A DNA stretch of 38,863 nt from an uncultured Clostridia bacterium. GTDB taxonomy: Bacteria > Bacillota > Clostridia > TANB77 > CAG-508. How positions within the stretch are numbered: the first letter of the stretch is position 1; each line of letters opens with the position of its first letter. A program made the position numbers and the translations under genes. Shown one piece after another: positions 9,972-20,952 of the stretch. Below the pieces are notes generated by a model, which searched no databases, was not told the DNA's origin, and saw only the letters and a list, made by a program, of their open reading frames with translations. The stretch spans positions 1-38,863 of the forward strand of contig CATKGX010000115.1 of assembly GCA_949747775.1 (NCBI GenBank), written 5' to 3'.

Positions 9972-12584
9972 ATGGCAGAATTCTCACCCATGATGAAGCA
10001 CTATTTAGAAACAAAAAATGAATATAAAGATTGTATTTTGTTTTATCGTTTAGGAGATTTTTACGAAATGTTTTTTGAAGATGCAATTAATGTATCAAGA
10101 GAGCTAGAGCTTACTTTGACAGGGAAAGAATGTGGACAAGAAGAAAGAGCACCAATGTGTGGAATTCCATATCATGCAGCAGAAAACTATATATCAAAGT
10201 TAATTTTAAAAGGATATAAAGTTGCAATTTGTGAGCAGTTAGAAGATCCAAAACAAGCAAAGGGAATTGTAAAAAGAGATGTTATAAGAGTAGTAACACC
10301 AGGAACTGTTATGGAATCTAATTTATTAGAAGAAAAGAAAAACAACTATATTATGTCTGTTTTTAAAAGTGGTATTTTCTATGGAGTAACAGTATGTGAT
10401 GTTTCAACAGGAGACTTTAGAACAACACAAATAAAAGATACAAATAATTTTGCGGCTCTTTTAGATGAAATTTCTAAATATTCGCCAGCAGAGATTATTG
10501 TAAATCCAATGTTATATGAATGTTTAGAAGAAATGCAAAAAATTCGTGAAAGATTTGATATTTATATTACCAAATTAGAAGAATATGAGTTTACAGATAA
10601 CTACGAGTTATTAGATGCGAAGTATCGCCTAATAGATGACAACGAAAACAAAATAGAAACAATAAAAGAAAAAATGCTATGTGTTCATTCTACAAATGCT
10701 ATGTTAAATTATTTAGTAGATACACAGAAAAATAGTTTAGACCATATTAATACTTTAAAAATATATCATATAACAAAATATATGGCGCTAGATATTAATG
10801 CTAGAAGGAATCTGGAAATTACAGAAAAATTAAGAGATAAAACTAAAAAAGGAACCTTGCTTTGGGTATTAGATAAAACAGGAACTGCAATGGGAGGAAG
10901 ACTTTTAAGAAGATGGTTAAATGATCCATTAGTAGATGAACTAGAAATTAATCGTCGTTTAGATGCAGTACAAGAATTAAAAGATAATATTATTTTAAGA
11001 GGAGACATTTCAGATTTACTAAAAAAAGTGTATGACATTGAAAGATTAGCAGGAAAAATTTCTTATGGTAGTGTTAATGGAAGAGAACTTATTTCATTAA
11101 AAAACTCAGCAAAACAATTACCAGAAATTAAAAAAATATTAGCGCAAACAAATGCAAAATTGTTAAAAGGATTATATGAAGAATTAGATGAATTACAAGA
11201 CATATATAACTTAATAGAAGAAACAATTGTAGATGAACCACCAATTAGTGTAAAAGAGGGAAATTTAATTAAAGTAGGATATGACGAAGAAATAGATAGT
11301 TTAAAATTGGCAACAACACAAGGAAAAAATTGGTTAATTGAATTAGAAGCAAGAGAAAAAGAAATAACAGGAATAAAAGGTTTAAAAGTAGGATTTAACA
11401 AGGTTTTCGGATACTATATAGAGGTGACAAAATCTAATGTATCATTAGTTCCAGATAGATATATTAGAAAACAAACATTAACAAATGGCGAAAGATATAT
11501 TACAGAAGAATTAAAAAATTTAGAGAATCAAATCCTAGGGGCAGAAGAAAAAGTGATTCAGTTAGAATATAATGCATTTGTAGAAGTAAGGGAAAAAATA
11601 GAAAATCAAATTCAAAGAGTACAAAAAACAGCAAGCATTATATCTATACTAGACGTTTTATGCTCATTTGCTATTGTAGCAGATGAACAAAACTATGTGA
11701 AACCAGAAGTAGATAGTAGTGGTGTAATTGATATTAAAGAAGGTAGGCATGCTGTTATTGAAAAAATACTGCCAAGTGGAAGTTTTGTAGAAAATGATAC
11801 ATATTTAGATAAAGAAGAAAATAGATTATCTATTATAACTGGTCCAAATATGGCAGGTAAATCTACTTACATGAGGCAAGTTGCATTAATTACACTTATG
11901 GCACAAGTGGGAAGCTTTGTACCAGCTAAAAGTGCTAGAATCGGTGTAGTAGATAAAATATTTACTAGAGTAGGTGCATCAGATGATTTAAGTATGGGAC
12001 AAAGTACTTTTATGGTAGAAATGATGGAAGTAGCAGCAATATTAAAAGAAGCAACAGCCAACAGTTTAGTAATATTAGATGAAATAGGAAGGGGAACTTC
12101 AACTTATGATGGACTTTCTATTGCATGGGCTGTAGCAGAATATATATCAAACAATGAAAAATGCGGAGCAAAGACACTTTTTGCTACACACTACCATGAA
12201 CTAACAAAACTAGAAGACAAATTAGAAGGTGTAAAAAACTATTCAATCGCAGTAAAAGAAAAGGGTGAAGATGTTATCTTCTTAAGAAAAATTGTACCAG
12301 GGGGAACAGACGAAAGCTATGGAGTACATGTTGCGAAACTAGCAGGAGTACCGCAAGTAGTAACCAAAAGAGCAAATGAAATATTAAAATCATTAGAAAG
12401 AAAAAGTATTCTAGGAGAAAAAGTACAAGAAAAAGAAAACAAACAAGTAGCAGCAGGACAATTAGACTTATACAACTATAAATTAGCAGAACTAGCACAT
12501 GAAATAGACAAAATTGATGTAAACGAATTAACTCCAATAGAAGCGCTAAATGCAATGGTAAAGCTAAAAGAAAAACTAAGTTAA
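9972..12584 (+). CDS. mutS: DNA mismatch repair protein MutS
   Basis: FSPMMKHYLETKNEYKDCILFYRLGDFYEMF; TGPNMAGKSTYMRQVALI; ILDEIGRGTSTYDGLSIAWA. Confidence 0.99.
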   Translation: MAEFSPMMKHYLETKNEYKDCILFYRLGDFYEMFFEDAINVSRELELTLTGKECGQEERAPMCGIPYHAAENYISKLILKGYKVAICEQLEDPKQAKGIVKRDVIRVVTPGTVMESNLLEEKKNNYIMSVFKSGIFYGVTVCDVSTGDFRTTQIKDTNNFAALLDEISKYSPAEIIVNPMLYECLEEMQKIRERFDIYITKLEEYEFTDNYELLDAKYRLIDDNENKIETIKEKMLCVHSTNAMLNYLVDTQKNSLDHINTLKIYHITKYMALDINARRNLEITEKLRDKTKKGTLLWVLDKTGTAMGGRLLRRWLNDPLVDELEINRRLDAVQELKDNIILRGDISDLLKKVYDIERLAGKISYGSVNGRELISLKNSAKQLPEIKKILAQTNAKLLKGLYEELDELQDIYNLIEETIVDEPPISVKEGNLIKVGYDEEIDSLKLATTQGKNWLIELEAREKEITGIKGLKVGFNKVFGYYIEVTKSNVSLVPDRYIRKQTLTNGERYITEELKNLENQILGAEEKVIQLEYNAFVEVREKIENQIQRVQKTASIISILDVLCSFAIVADEQNYVKPEVDSSGVIDIKEGRHAVIEKILPSGSFVENDTYLDKEENRLSIITGPNMAGKSTYMRQVALITLMAQVGSFVPAKSARIGVVDKIFTRVGASDDLSMGQSTFMVEMMEVAAILKEATANSLVILDEIGRGTSTYDGLSIAWAVAEYISNNEKCGAKTLFATHYHELTKLEDKLEGVKNYSIAVKEKGEDVIFLRKIVPGGTDESYGVHVAKLAGVPQVVTKRANEILKSLERKSILGEKVQEKENKQVAAGQLDLYNYKLAELAHEIDKIDVNELTPIEALNAMVKLKEKLS

Positions 12585-12665
12585 TGCCCTGTTGGAGGCA
12601 GTCCTAACTATAACGAAAGTGATGCACAGTAAATTCGTTTGGATAGGAACAAAAGGAGGAGAAAG

Positions 12666-14252
12666 ATGAAAGCATTTGAGAAACTAAGTGAAGAAGAGGC
12701 AAAAAAAGCGATAGCATGCTTATGGAAAAACGAAGTAAAGCCGTTAAATTTTGAAGTGGATGAAAAAGAAGAGGTAAAACCAATTGATATGACAGTAAGA
12801 GACGGAAGAAGGATTTATCAAAGAGGTCTTTTATATATTATGGGAAAGGCCTTTGCAGAGGTATATCCCAAAGCACTACTTACAGTTAATTTTCAATTAT
12901 CCAATTCACTTTATTGTACCGTTGAAAATATGCCAATAGATGAAAAGGTTATTTCTAAAATTCGTATTAAAATGCAAGAGATTGTAGCAAAAGATATAGA
13001 AATTCGTAAAGTGGAAATGTCAAAAGAAGAAGCGGAGAAATTTTACGAGAAAGAAAGAACATTAAGAGGAAGATTGCAATTAGATAATCAATATAAAGAA
13101 GAGGTTTCATTATATTTTTGCGGAGACTATTATAATTACTTTTATGGTGTTATGCCAATTAGTACAGGATATATTAAATATTATGACATTGTAAAATATC
13201 ATGATGGCTTTTTATTAAGATATCCAGATAAAAAAACGCCAGATATTATAGAAGAGTATAAGGAAACAAAGAAATTATTAAATACATTAGAAGATTATGA
13301 AGATATTCATAAAATATTGGATATCGATACAGTATATAAATTAAATAAAAAAATTAGACAAGGAAAAGAAAAAGATATTATTTTGTTAGCAGAAGCATTA
13401 CATGAAAAGAAAATAGCAGACATAGCAGATAATATTGTTAAGAAAAAAGACATAAAAATGGTACTTATTGCAGGACCATCATCATCTGGTAAAACTACTT
13501 TTGCAAAAAGATTAGGAATACAGTTACAATTAAATGGAATCAAACCAATTACAATTTCAGTAGATAATTATTTTGTGGAAAGAGAAGCAACACCAAGAGA
13601 TGAAAATGGAGACTATGACTTTGAATGTTTAGAAGCAATTGATTTAAAATTATTTAACGAGCATTTAACAAAATTATTAAATGGAGAAGAAATTTTAGTA
13701 CCAACATTTAATTTTAAAACAGGTCATAAAGAATACAATGGCGAAAAAATGAAAATTAAATCAAATGAAGTACTAGTTATTGAAGGAATTCATTGCTTAA
13801 ATGATGCACTAACAAATTCTATTCCAAAAGGACAAAAATATAAAGTATATATTAGTGACCTTACAGTATTAAATATAGATTACTATAATAGAATCTCTAC
13901 AACAGATACAAGATTAATTCGTAGAATTGTAAGAGATAATAATTTTAGAGGATATGATGCACTACACACATTGCAAACATGGGCTTCAGTAAATCGTGGA
14001 GAAGAAAGTAACATATTTCCATTCCAAGAAGGAGCAGATAGTATGTTCAATTCGTCATTAATCTATGAAATATGTGTCTTAAAAAAATACGCAATGCCAC
14101 TACTTGCAGCTATTGACAATACGCAACCAGAATATGCGGAAGCAAAAATCTTATATGAATTCTTAAAATATTTTGAAGACATTAGTGATGAATTTGTACC
14201 TAAGAATTCATTACTAAGAGAATTTATAGGTGGTAGCATATTTGAGGTGTAG
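12666..14252 (+). CDS. nucleoside kinase (uridine kinase/phosphoribulokinase family with N-terminal TGS/ThrRS-like region)
   Basis: AGPSSSGKTTFAKRLGIQL, ISVDNYFVEREATPRDENGDYDFE; ATG at 12666 preceded by aaggaggag (ORF track start 12639 is a TTG upstream of this RBS). Confidence 0.9.
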   Translation: MKAFEKLSEEEAKKAIACLWKNEVKPLNFEVDEKEEVKPIDMTVRDGRRIYQRGLLYIMGKAFAEVYPKALLTVNFQLSNSLYCTVENMPIDEKVISKIRIKMQEIVAKDIEIRKVEMSKEEAEKFYEKERTLRGRLQLDNQYKEEVSLYFCGDYYNYFYGVMPISTGYIKYYDIVKYHDGFLLRYPDKKTPDIIEEYKETKKLLNTLEDYEDIHKILDIDTVYKLNKKIRQGKEKDIILLAEALHEKKIADIADNIVKKKDIKMVLIAGPSSSGKTTFAKRLGIQLQLNGIKPITISVDNYFVEREATPRDENGDYDFECLEAIDLKLFNEHLTKLLNGEEILVPTFNFKTGHKEYNGEKMKIKSNEVLVIEGIHCLNDALTNSIPKGQKYKVYISDLTVLNIDYYNRISTTDTRLIRRIVRDNNFRGYDALHTLQTWASVNRGEESNIFPFQEGADSMFNSSLIYEICVLKKYAMPLLAAIDNTQPEYAEAKILYEFLKYFEDISDEFVPKNSLLREFIGGSIFEV

Positions 14253-14297
14253 TTGTCGAATAGGGAATGCTTCCTAACACGACAAAAGGAGGAAAAA

Positions 14298-15665
14298 ATG
14301 GCAAAAGCAAAGACAGTATTTGTATGTGGAAATTGTGGATATGAGTCAGCTAAGTGGCTTGGAAAGTGTCCTGCATGCAATGAGTGGAATAGTTTTTATG
14401 AAGAAAAAATAAGTACAGCTGTATCTAGCAATAATCCTAGTGGAAAGGCCAAAAGTGTAGTACCAAGAAAATTAAAAGAAGTCGAAGGAATTGATGAGGC
14501 AAGAAGTAGTACAGGAATTGGAGAACTAGATAGGGTTTTAGGTGGAGGACTGGTAAAAGGTTCACTTGTGTTAGTTGGCGGAGAGCCAGGCATTGGTAAA
14601 TCTACTTTAATTTTACAATTATGTGATAAAGTAAAAGGTGAAGGCAAAGTATTATATGTTTCAGGAGAGGAATCAGCAGAGCAAGTAAAGATTAGAGCGG
14701 ATAGATTGGGAATTAACAATGATGATATTATGTTCCTAGGAGAGACTGATATTGATAGTATTCAAGAAGCGATTTTATCAATAACACCAAAACTTGTTAT
14801 TATTGATTCAATTCAAACGATGTATTCAGAAGAGATTACTTCAGCGGCAGGTACTGTTAGCCAGGTAAGAGAAATTACTTCTAGAATTATGCGTATTTGT
14901 AAGGATAATCGTATTACAACAATTATTATAGGTCATGTTACAAAAGATGGAAATATAGCAGGACCTAGGGTATTAGAACATATGGTGGATACCGTTTTGT
15001 ACTTAGAAGGAGAAAGATATTTTTCATACAGAATTTTACGAAGTGTTAAAAATCGTTTTGGGTCAACGAATGAACTAGGTATGTTTGAAATGAAAAATGA
15101 AGGTATGGTAGAAATTACAAATCCATCTTCTATTTTGATTTCAGAAAGGGAAGATAATCCAGCAGGTGCAATTGTTGTGGCAAGTATAGAAGGAACAAGA
15201 CCTCTTTTGATAGAACTACAGGCTTTAACTGCGACAAGCGTATATGGCGTTCCAAAGAGAACTGCTAATGGATTAGATTATAATAGGTTAGCTGTTTTAA
15301 TTGCTGTATTAGAAAAAAAGGCAGGACTTGCTTTAGGTGGACAAGATGTTTATCTAAATGTTGTAAGTGGTATTAAAATTGTAGAGCCAGCAGTAGATTT
15401 AGGAGTAGTACTTGCTTGCAGTTCTAGTTATAAAAATGTAAGTATTCCAAAAGATGTTGTAGCAATTGGAGAAGTTGGCTTAACAGGAGAAGTTCGCGCT
15501 GTTAATATGATAGAAAAAAGATTAAAAGAAGCAGAAAAATTGGGATTTAAAAAGTGTATTATACCAGAAAGTAATAAAAAACTATTGAAAGATGAATACA
15601 AATTAGATATAATAGGCGTCAGAAATATAAATGAAGCAATTAGAACTTTAGGGATAAGAAATTAA
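14298..15665 (+). CDS. radA: DNA repair protein RadA
   Basis: VFVCGNCGYESAKWLGKCPACNEWNSF zinc finger; GGEPGIGKSTL; KNRFGSTNELGMFEM; ATG at 14298 preceded by aaaggagg. Confidence 0.98.
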   Translation: MAKAKTVFVCGNCGYESAKWLGKCPACNEWNSFYEEKISTAVSSNNPSGKAKSVVPRKLKEVEGIDEARSSTGIGELDRVLGGGLVKGSLVLVGGEPGIGKSTLILQLCDKVKGEGKVLYVSGEESAEQVKIRADRLGINNDDIMFLGETDIDSIQEAILSITPKLVIIDSIQTMYSEEITSAAGTVSQVREITSRIMRICKDNRITTIIIGHVTKDGNIAGPRVLEHMVDTVLYLEGERYFSYRILRSVKNRFGSTNELGMFEMKNEGMVEITNPSSILISEREDNPAGAIVVASIEGTRPLLIELQALTATSVYGVPKRTANGLDYNRLAVLIAVLEKKAGLALGGQDVYLNVVSGIKIVEPAVDLGVVLACSSSYKNVSIPKDVVAIGEVGLTGEVRAVNMIEKRLKEAEKLGFKKCIIPESNKKLLKDEYKLDIIGVRNINEAIRTLGIRN

Positions 15666-15755
15666 AGAAGAAATGTCTGAATTTGGAACAAAAGTTAGAC
15701 AAAATGGCGTAAATTTGACCTGTCCCTAAGACGGACAAAAAAGGAGTTGAGAAGT

Positions 15756-16835
15756 TTGGTGGTAAAGAAGGAAGACACTGTTACCGAGATATTAAGATTA
15801 ATTGCGCCAGGGACCCCTATTAGAAATGGGTTAGAAAATATATTAAAGGCAAAGACAGGAGCTTTAATTGCTGTTGGAGGAGACAAAAAAGAGGTTTTAG
15901 ATTTAGTGGATGGAGGATTTAGTCTTGATGTAGAATATACTTCTTCTAGATTGTATGAACTTGCTAAAATGGATGGTGCTATTATACTAAGTTCAGATTT
16001 TAAAAAGATTCTTTTTGCGAATGCACAACTAATACCCTCTTCAGATATTTTAACAACAGAGACAGGTACAAGACATAGAACGGCTGAACGTACTGCAAAG
16101 CAAACAGGGGCTTTGGTTATTAGTATTTCACAAAGAAGAGGAATTATTACACTTTTTAAAGGAAGCTCTAGATATGTACTAAAAGACTTAGAAGCAGTTA
16201 TTTCAAAGGCAAATCAAGCATTGCAAACAGCAGAAAAGTACAAGAAAGTATTTGATAATAAATTAAATATTTTAAATGAGTATGAATTTAATGATATCGT
16301 TACATTAGAAAATGTGGTAATTGCAATACAAAGGGCAGAATTGGTTATGAGAGTAGCAGACGAAGTGAATAAAGCGATTGACGAACTAGGAGAAGAAGGA
16401 AGACTTTTGGAAATGCAATTAGATGAGTTAATTGGAGACCTAGAAAAAGAAGAATTATTAATTATTAAAGATTATATTGCACCTGGTAAGAAAAGAAGCT
16501 CCGAAAAAGTTCTAGAGGAGATAAAAAGATTGTCGCATGATGATTTAATGCGTCCTGACAAAATAGCAAAATTTCTTGGATATGAAGACTTTGATAATTA
16601 TGACGAAGTAGGGGTATATACAAGAGGATATAGGGTCCTTAACAAAATACCAAGAATGCCAAGTAACATTGTAGAAAACTTGGTAAAATCATTTAAATCA
16701 TTTCAACATATTTTAGCAGCAGATATTCAAAGATTGGATGATGTTGATGGTATTGGAGAAGTTAGAGCAAGAACAATTAAGCAATCTTTAAGAAGAATGC
16801 AAGAACAATTTGTATTTGATAATTTAATGTTATAA
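15756..16835 (+). CDS. disA: DNA integrity scanning diadenylate cyclase DisA
   Basis: LIAPGTPIRNGLENILKAKTGALIAVG; DGAIILSSD; TGTRHRTAERTAKQTG; HhH C-terminus; likely TTG start with aaggag 9 nt upstream. Confidence 0.97.
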   Translation: MVVKKEDTVTEILRLIAPGTPIRNGLENILKAKTGALIAVGGDKKEVLDLVDGGFSLDVEYTSSRLYELAKMDGAIILSSDFKKILFANAQLIPSSDILTTETGTRHRTAERTAKQTGALVISISQRRGIITLFKGSSRYVLKDLEAVISKANQALQTAEKYKKVFDNKLNILNEYEFNDIVTLENVVIAIQRAELVMRVADEVNKAIDELGEEGRLLEMQLDELIGDLEKEELLIIKDYIAPGKKRSSEKVLEEIKRLSHDDLMRPDKIAKFLGYEDFDNYDEVGVYTRGYRVLNKIPRMPSNIVENLVKSFKSFQHILAADIQRLDDVDGIGEVRARTIKQSLRRMQEQFVFDNLML

Positions 16836-16851
16836 AGGAAGAGGTAAGAGA

Positions 16852-17667
16852 ATGAAGAAAAATTTAATGAGAATTGTATTAAGTTTAGTAATAGTTGCAT
16901 TAGTTGCAGGAATAGGATATGTTATTTATGGGCTATATAAAAAACATACATTAAATGTACAAAATCCAATTGCAACAATTGAAATTGAAGATTATGGAAC
17001 CATAAAAGTAGAGTTATATCCAGATCAAGCACCAAATACAGTAGCAAACTTTATTCGTTTAGCCAATAGAGGATATTACAATAATTCTACGTTTCACAGA
17101 ACAGTACCAAAATTTGTAATTCAAGGTGGTGCTAAAAATGGAGATTTAACAACATCTCCAAAACTAAGTGATATCATGGATAATGTAGAAAATGATAAAC
17201 CATATAATATAGAAGGAGAATTTATCGCGAATGGTTTTACCAAAAATACACTAAAACATGAAAAAGGTGTTATTTCTATGGCAAGAGGAGATTACAGCGC
17301 ATATAGCAGTAGTTTAACGACACAAGGGTATAATTCTGCAAGTTCACAATTCTTTATTATGGCTGACAATAATACAAGCTTAGACGGAGTTTATGCTGCT
17401 TTTGGAAAAGTAACAGAAGGAATGGATATTGTAGAAAAAATATCAAATGTAGAAGTACACTATAGAGATAGTGAACTAAAAGAGGGAGAAACAGCGCCAA
17501 AAGATAAAGATGGACAAACGATTAATTCTGATACACCAAAAAAACAACCAGTTATAAAAAATGTAACTGTTGAAACATATGGTGTAGACTATGGAGTGCC
17601 AAAAACAGTAGATGTATTTGATATAAATTCATGGTTTATGCAAAGTGGATTACTAGGACAACAATAA
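16852..17667 (+). CDS. membrane-anchored cyclophilin-type peptidyl-prolyl cis-trans isomerase
   Basis: TM then IEIEDYGTIKVELYPDQAPNTVANFIRLANRGYYNNSTFHRTVPKFVIQGG; SQFFIMADNNTSLDGVYAAFGKV. Confidence 0.94.
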   Translation: MKKNLMRIVLSLVIVALVAGIGYVIYGLYKKHTLNVQNPIATIEIEDYGTIKVELYPDQAPNTVANFIRLANRGYYNNSTFHRTVPKFVIQGGAKNGDLTTSPKLSDIMDNVENDKPYNIEGEFIANGFTKNTLKHEKGVISMARGDYSAYSSSLTTQGYNSASSQFFIMADNNTSLDGVYAAFGKVTEGMDIVEKISNVEVHYRDSELKEGETAPKDKDGQTINSDTPKKQPVIKNVTVETYGVDYGVPKTVDVFDINSWFMQSGLLGQQ

Positions 17668-17669
17668 TA

Positions 17670-17714
17670 AAAAACATGCCAATGATGAGAAAATCATTGG
17701 CATGTTTTGCTTTA
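17670..17714 (+). terminator. intrinsic terminator
   Basis: AACATGCCAATGAT-gagaaa-ATCATTGGCATGTTTTGCTTT. Confidence 0.85.
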
Positions 17715-17870
17715 TGAATTTAATATAAAGGATAGAAATATTACAATTATATTACATTTTCATAAAAGGCAAGAAAATTAGCAAAATATGTTTACTTTTG
17801 TAACAAAATTGTATACAATAAGTGCAATGTGGTAAGAGAAGCAAAAGAAAAATTGAAAGGGGCTATTCGA

Positions 17871-19163
17871 ATGAAAATATTAATGCTAACATGGGAATAT
17901 CCACCAAGAATTGTTGGTGGAATTGCAAGAGTTGTACATGATTTATCTAAAAGATTAATTAAGGATGGACATGAGGTAACAGTAGTTACATATAAAGATG
18001 GAGATACTCCATATTACGAGAATGATAAAGGAGTAGAAGTATATAGAGTAGAAAATTATATGATACATCCTAATAATTTTATTGACTGGATTATGCAATT
18101 AAACTTTAACTTAGTGTCAAAGGCTTCAGAAATTATAAGGAAGAATGGAAAATTTGATGTAATTCATGCACATGATTGGTTAGTAGCCAATGCAGCAAAA
18201 ACATTAAAGAACTCTTTTGATATTCCTGTAGTGTCAACAATTCATGCAACAGAGGCAGGCAGAAATTCTGGCATTCATGATAGCACACAAAGATATATTA
18301 ACGATACAGAGTGGCTTTTAACATATGAATCAACAGAAGTAATTGTTAATAGTAATTATATGAAAGGTCATGTACAAGGTTTATTTGGGCTTCCTTTTGA
18401 TAAAATTAATGTAATTCCTAATGGAATTAATTTAACAAATTTTAATGGAATTGATAGAGATTATAGTTTTAGAAGACAATATGCAATGGATAATGAAAAA
18501 ATTATTTTGTATGTAGGAAGACTTGTATATGAAAAAGGAATACAACATCTAATTTCAGCAATGCCAAAAATATTAGCCAATTATCATGATGCAAAATTAG
18601 TAATAGCAGGTAAAGGCGGAATGTTAGATGAATTAAGAACACAAGCATATAACATGGGGTTAGCAGATAAAGTGTATTTTACAGGATACTTAAATGCAAA
18701 ACAAGTACAAAAGATGTACAAATGTGCTGATGTTGCAGTATTTCCAAGTACATATGAACCATTTGGAATTGTAGCATTAGAGGCAATGCTTGCTGGTGTG
18801 CCAACAGTTGTTTCAGATGTGGGTGGACTAAACGAAATTATAAATCATAAAGAAAATGGAATGAAAAGTTATGCAGGTAACCCAAATTCTATTGCAGATT
18901 CAGTGCTTAGTATATTATATGATAAACAACTAGCAGCGAATGTTTCTAAAAAAGCAAAGGCAAAAGTAAAAGAAGAATTTAACTGGAACAAAATTGCACA
19001 AGATACACATTATATTTATGAAAAAGCAATCTGCAAAACAGTAGCACAAAAACAAGCAGAGCAAATTGCACAAGAGAATGCAAAAAAAGCAGAGAAAGCT
19101 AAAAATACAGACAAAGAAATTACAAATTTACTAAGTTTCAAAAAGAAACATGCTTATGCATAA
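17871..19163 (+). CDS. glycosyltransferase family 4 (glycogen synthase-like)
   Basis: MKILMLTWEYPPRIVGGIARVVHDLSKRL; FPSTYEPFGIVALEAMLAGVPTVVSDVGGLNEII; RBS gaaagggg before ATG 17871. Confidence 0.93.
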   Translation: MKILMLTWEYPPRIVGGIARVVHDLSKRLIKDGHEVTVVTYKDGDTPYYENDKGVEVYRVENYMIHPNNFIDWIMQLNFNLVSKASEIIRKNGKFDVIHAHDWLVANAAKTLKNSFDIPVVSTIHATEAGRNSGIHDSTQRYINDTEWLLTYESTEVIVNSNYMKGHVQGLFGLPFDKINVIPNGINLTNFNGIDRDYSFRRQYAMDNEKIILYVGRLVYEKGIQHLISAMPKILANYHDAKLVIAGKGGMLDELRTQAYNMGLADKVYFTGYLNAKQVQKMYKCADVAVFPSTYEPFGIVALEAMLAGVPTVVSDVGGLNEIINHKENGMKSYAGNPNSIADSVLSILYDKQLAANVSKKAKAKVKEEFNWNKIAQDTHYIYEKAICKTVAQKQAEQIAQENAKKAEKAKNTDKEITNLLSFKKKHAYA

Positions 19164-19185
19164 AAAGATAGGAGTAGTATAAAAA

Positions 19186-19518
19186 ATGAATGTATATGAT
19201 ACAGCAAATAGGTTAGCAAAAGAAATAAAAGAGTCAGAAGAATATACAGGATATAAAAAATTGAAAGACATATTAATGGGAAATCCTGAAACGAAAAAGA
19301 AAATTGAGGATTTTGAAAAATTGAGATATGAACTTCAATTAATGCAATATACTGGTGAAGAAAAAGATGAGGAGAAAAACAAAAAACTACAAGAAATGTA
19401 TGCTATGTTAGTACAAGATCATCAAATAAAGGAATACTTTGATTTAGAAGTAAAATTCAATGTTATGATAGCAGATGTTAACAAAATCATAGCAGAAGCG
19501 ATTAAAGATGCATTATAG
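19186..19518 (+). CDS. YlbF/YmcA family regulator
   Basis: NVYDTANRLAKEIKESEEYTGYKKLKDILMGNPETKKKIEDFEKLRYELQ. Confidence 0.8.
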   Translation: MNVYDTANRLAKEIKESEEYTGYKKLKDILMGNPETKKKIEDFEKLRYELQLMQYTGEEKDEEKNKKLQEMYAMLVQDHQIKEYFDLEVKFNVMIADVNKIIAEAIKDAL

Positions 19519-19552
19519 GTCGTTTCGTTGTTATCCTAGAAAGGAAAAGTAA

Positions 19553-20260
19553 ATGGAATATGCAATCATTCTAGGAATAGGTATTGTAGCAATGATTACT
19601 TTAAAAATTGCTTTTAGGGTAAAGCTACAAGATGTTAAAAAAATAAAGCAAATAGGAGAGGACAAAGGTTTAAATGATATAACCAATGCCTTTCCTGAAA
19701 ATAGAGTCGTATGTGAGAAGATTTTAGAACAATTAGGAAATCAAAATGTCAAAATAAAAGAAAGTGAAGATAGTAGTAGCAAATTAACCTATTATTCAGT
19801 TGTAACAAATGATATCGTTATTGCAAACATCAAAGATACTTTTACAAGAATACAAACAATTGCACATGAGTGTTTACATTCAGTGCAAAACAGAAAAATG
19901 TTACTATTTAATTTCGTTTTTTCAAATTTATATTTATTATATTTTGGACTGATTGTTATTTTAACATTATGCAGAATAATAAAAAATCCAATACTTGCAA
20001 TAATCATTTTCATCGTCTTAGGCTTTATTTATTATGCAGTACGTAGTTATTTAGAAATTGACGCTATGACAAAAGCGCCATATGTTGCAAAAGAATACAT
20101 GGAAAAAAGTAATAAAATATCAAAAGATAAGATACAAATTATTATGAAACAATATGAAGTAATAAATCAAATTGGTATTCCAATGATGAACTTTTACATT
20201 TTTATGTCGGTATTTATTAAAGTGATAATTTATATTGGAATAGCAATGATGTTTAAATAA
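19553..20260 (+). CDS. putative membrane zinc metallopeptidase
   Basis: HExxH in TIAHECLHSVQN, several TM segments, conserved-looking ExDA (LEIDAM). Confidence 0.6.
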   Translation: MEYAIILGIGIVAMITLKIAFRVKLQDVKKIKQIGEDKGLNDITNAFPENRVVCEKILEQLGNQNVKIKESEDSSSKLTYYSVVTNDIVIANIKDTFTRIQTIAHECLHSVQNRKMLLFNFVFSNLYLLYFGLIVILTLCRIIKNPILAIIIFIVLGFIYYAVRSYLEIDAMTKAPYVAKEYMEKSNKISKDKIQIIMKQYEVINQIGIPMMNFYIFMSVFIKVIIYIGIAMMFK

Positions 20261-20277
20261 AGAGAGGAGAAGAAAAA

Positions 20278-20952
20278 ATGAAGAAATTTGGAGATTTATT
20301 ATGGGGGTTATTTTTTATTGCTTTAGGACTAATTATTGGACTAAATGCAATGGGAATTACCCATATTAACATTTTCTTTAGTGGATGGTGGACACTATTT
20401 ATTATTGTGCCTTGCTTTATAGGACTATTTAAAGACGAAGAAAAAACAGGAAATTTAATTGGCTTAGCAATTGGTAGTATATTATTAGCATCAGCACAAG
20501 GTCTTATTTCCATAGAAGTATTTATGAAGCTAATTATTCCAATTATATTTGTAGCAATAGGTTTAAGCATTATATTTAAGGGAGTACTAAAAAGTGCTAT
20601 TACAGAAAAAATAAAGTCTGTTAATAAAAACAATTTAGACAGCTATTGTGCAACTTTTTCAGAACAAAAGGTTAATATGAATGGAGAAGAATTTAAAGGG
20701 GCAAACTTAGAAGCAGTATTTGGAGGCGTTGAGCTAGATTTAGATGGAGCACATTTTAGCGAAGATAGAGTCATATATGCTTCAGCAATCTTTGGAGGAA
20801 TAGAAATAAGAGTACCGAAAAATGTAAATGTTAAAGTAAAATCGAATAGCATTTTTGGTGGTGTAAAAAATGTAGTAAGTAATACGAATGAAAATGTGCC
20901 TACTATATATGTAAATGCTTCAGCTATATTTGGAGGTGTTGATATTAAATGA
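20278..20952 (+). CDS. LiaF-like membrane protein (LiaI/LiaF-type TM domain + cell-wall-active antibiotic response C-terminus)
   Basis: N-terminal TMs; C-terminal repeats AVFGGVELDL...AIFGGIEIRVPKNVNV...SIFGGVKN...AIFGGVDIK. Confidence 0.8.
   Translation: MKKFGDLLWGLFFIALGLIIGLNAMGITHINIFFSGWWTLFIIVPCFIGLFKDEEKTGNLIGLAIGSILLASAQGLISIEVFMKLIIPIIFVAIGLSIIFKGVLKSAITEKIKSVNKNNLDSYCATFSEQKVNMNGEEFKGANLEAVFGGVELDLDGAHFSEDRVIYASAIFGGIEIRVPKNVNVKVKSNSIFGGVKNVVSNTNENVPTIYVNASAIFGGVDIK

Noticed and set aside
12585-12665. Riboswitch or tRNA between mutS and the kinase gene
   Set aside because: Short and only weak paired segments; no recognisable motif, kept only as a generic hairpin.
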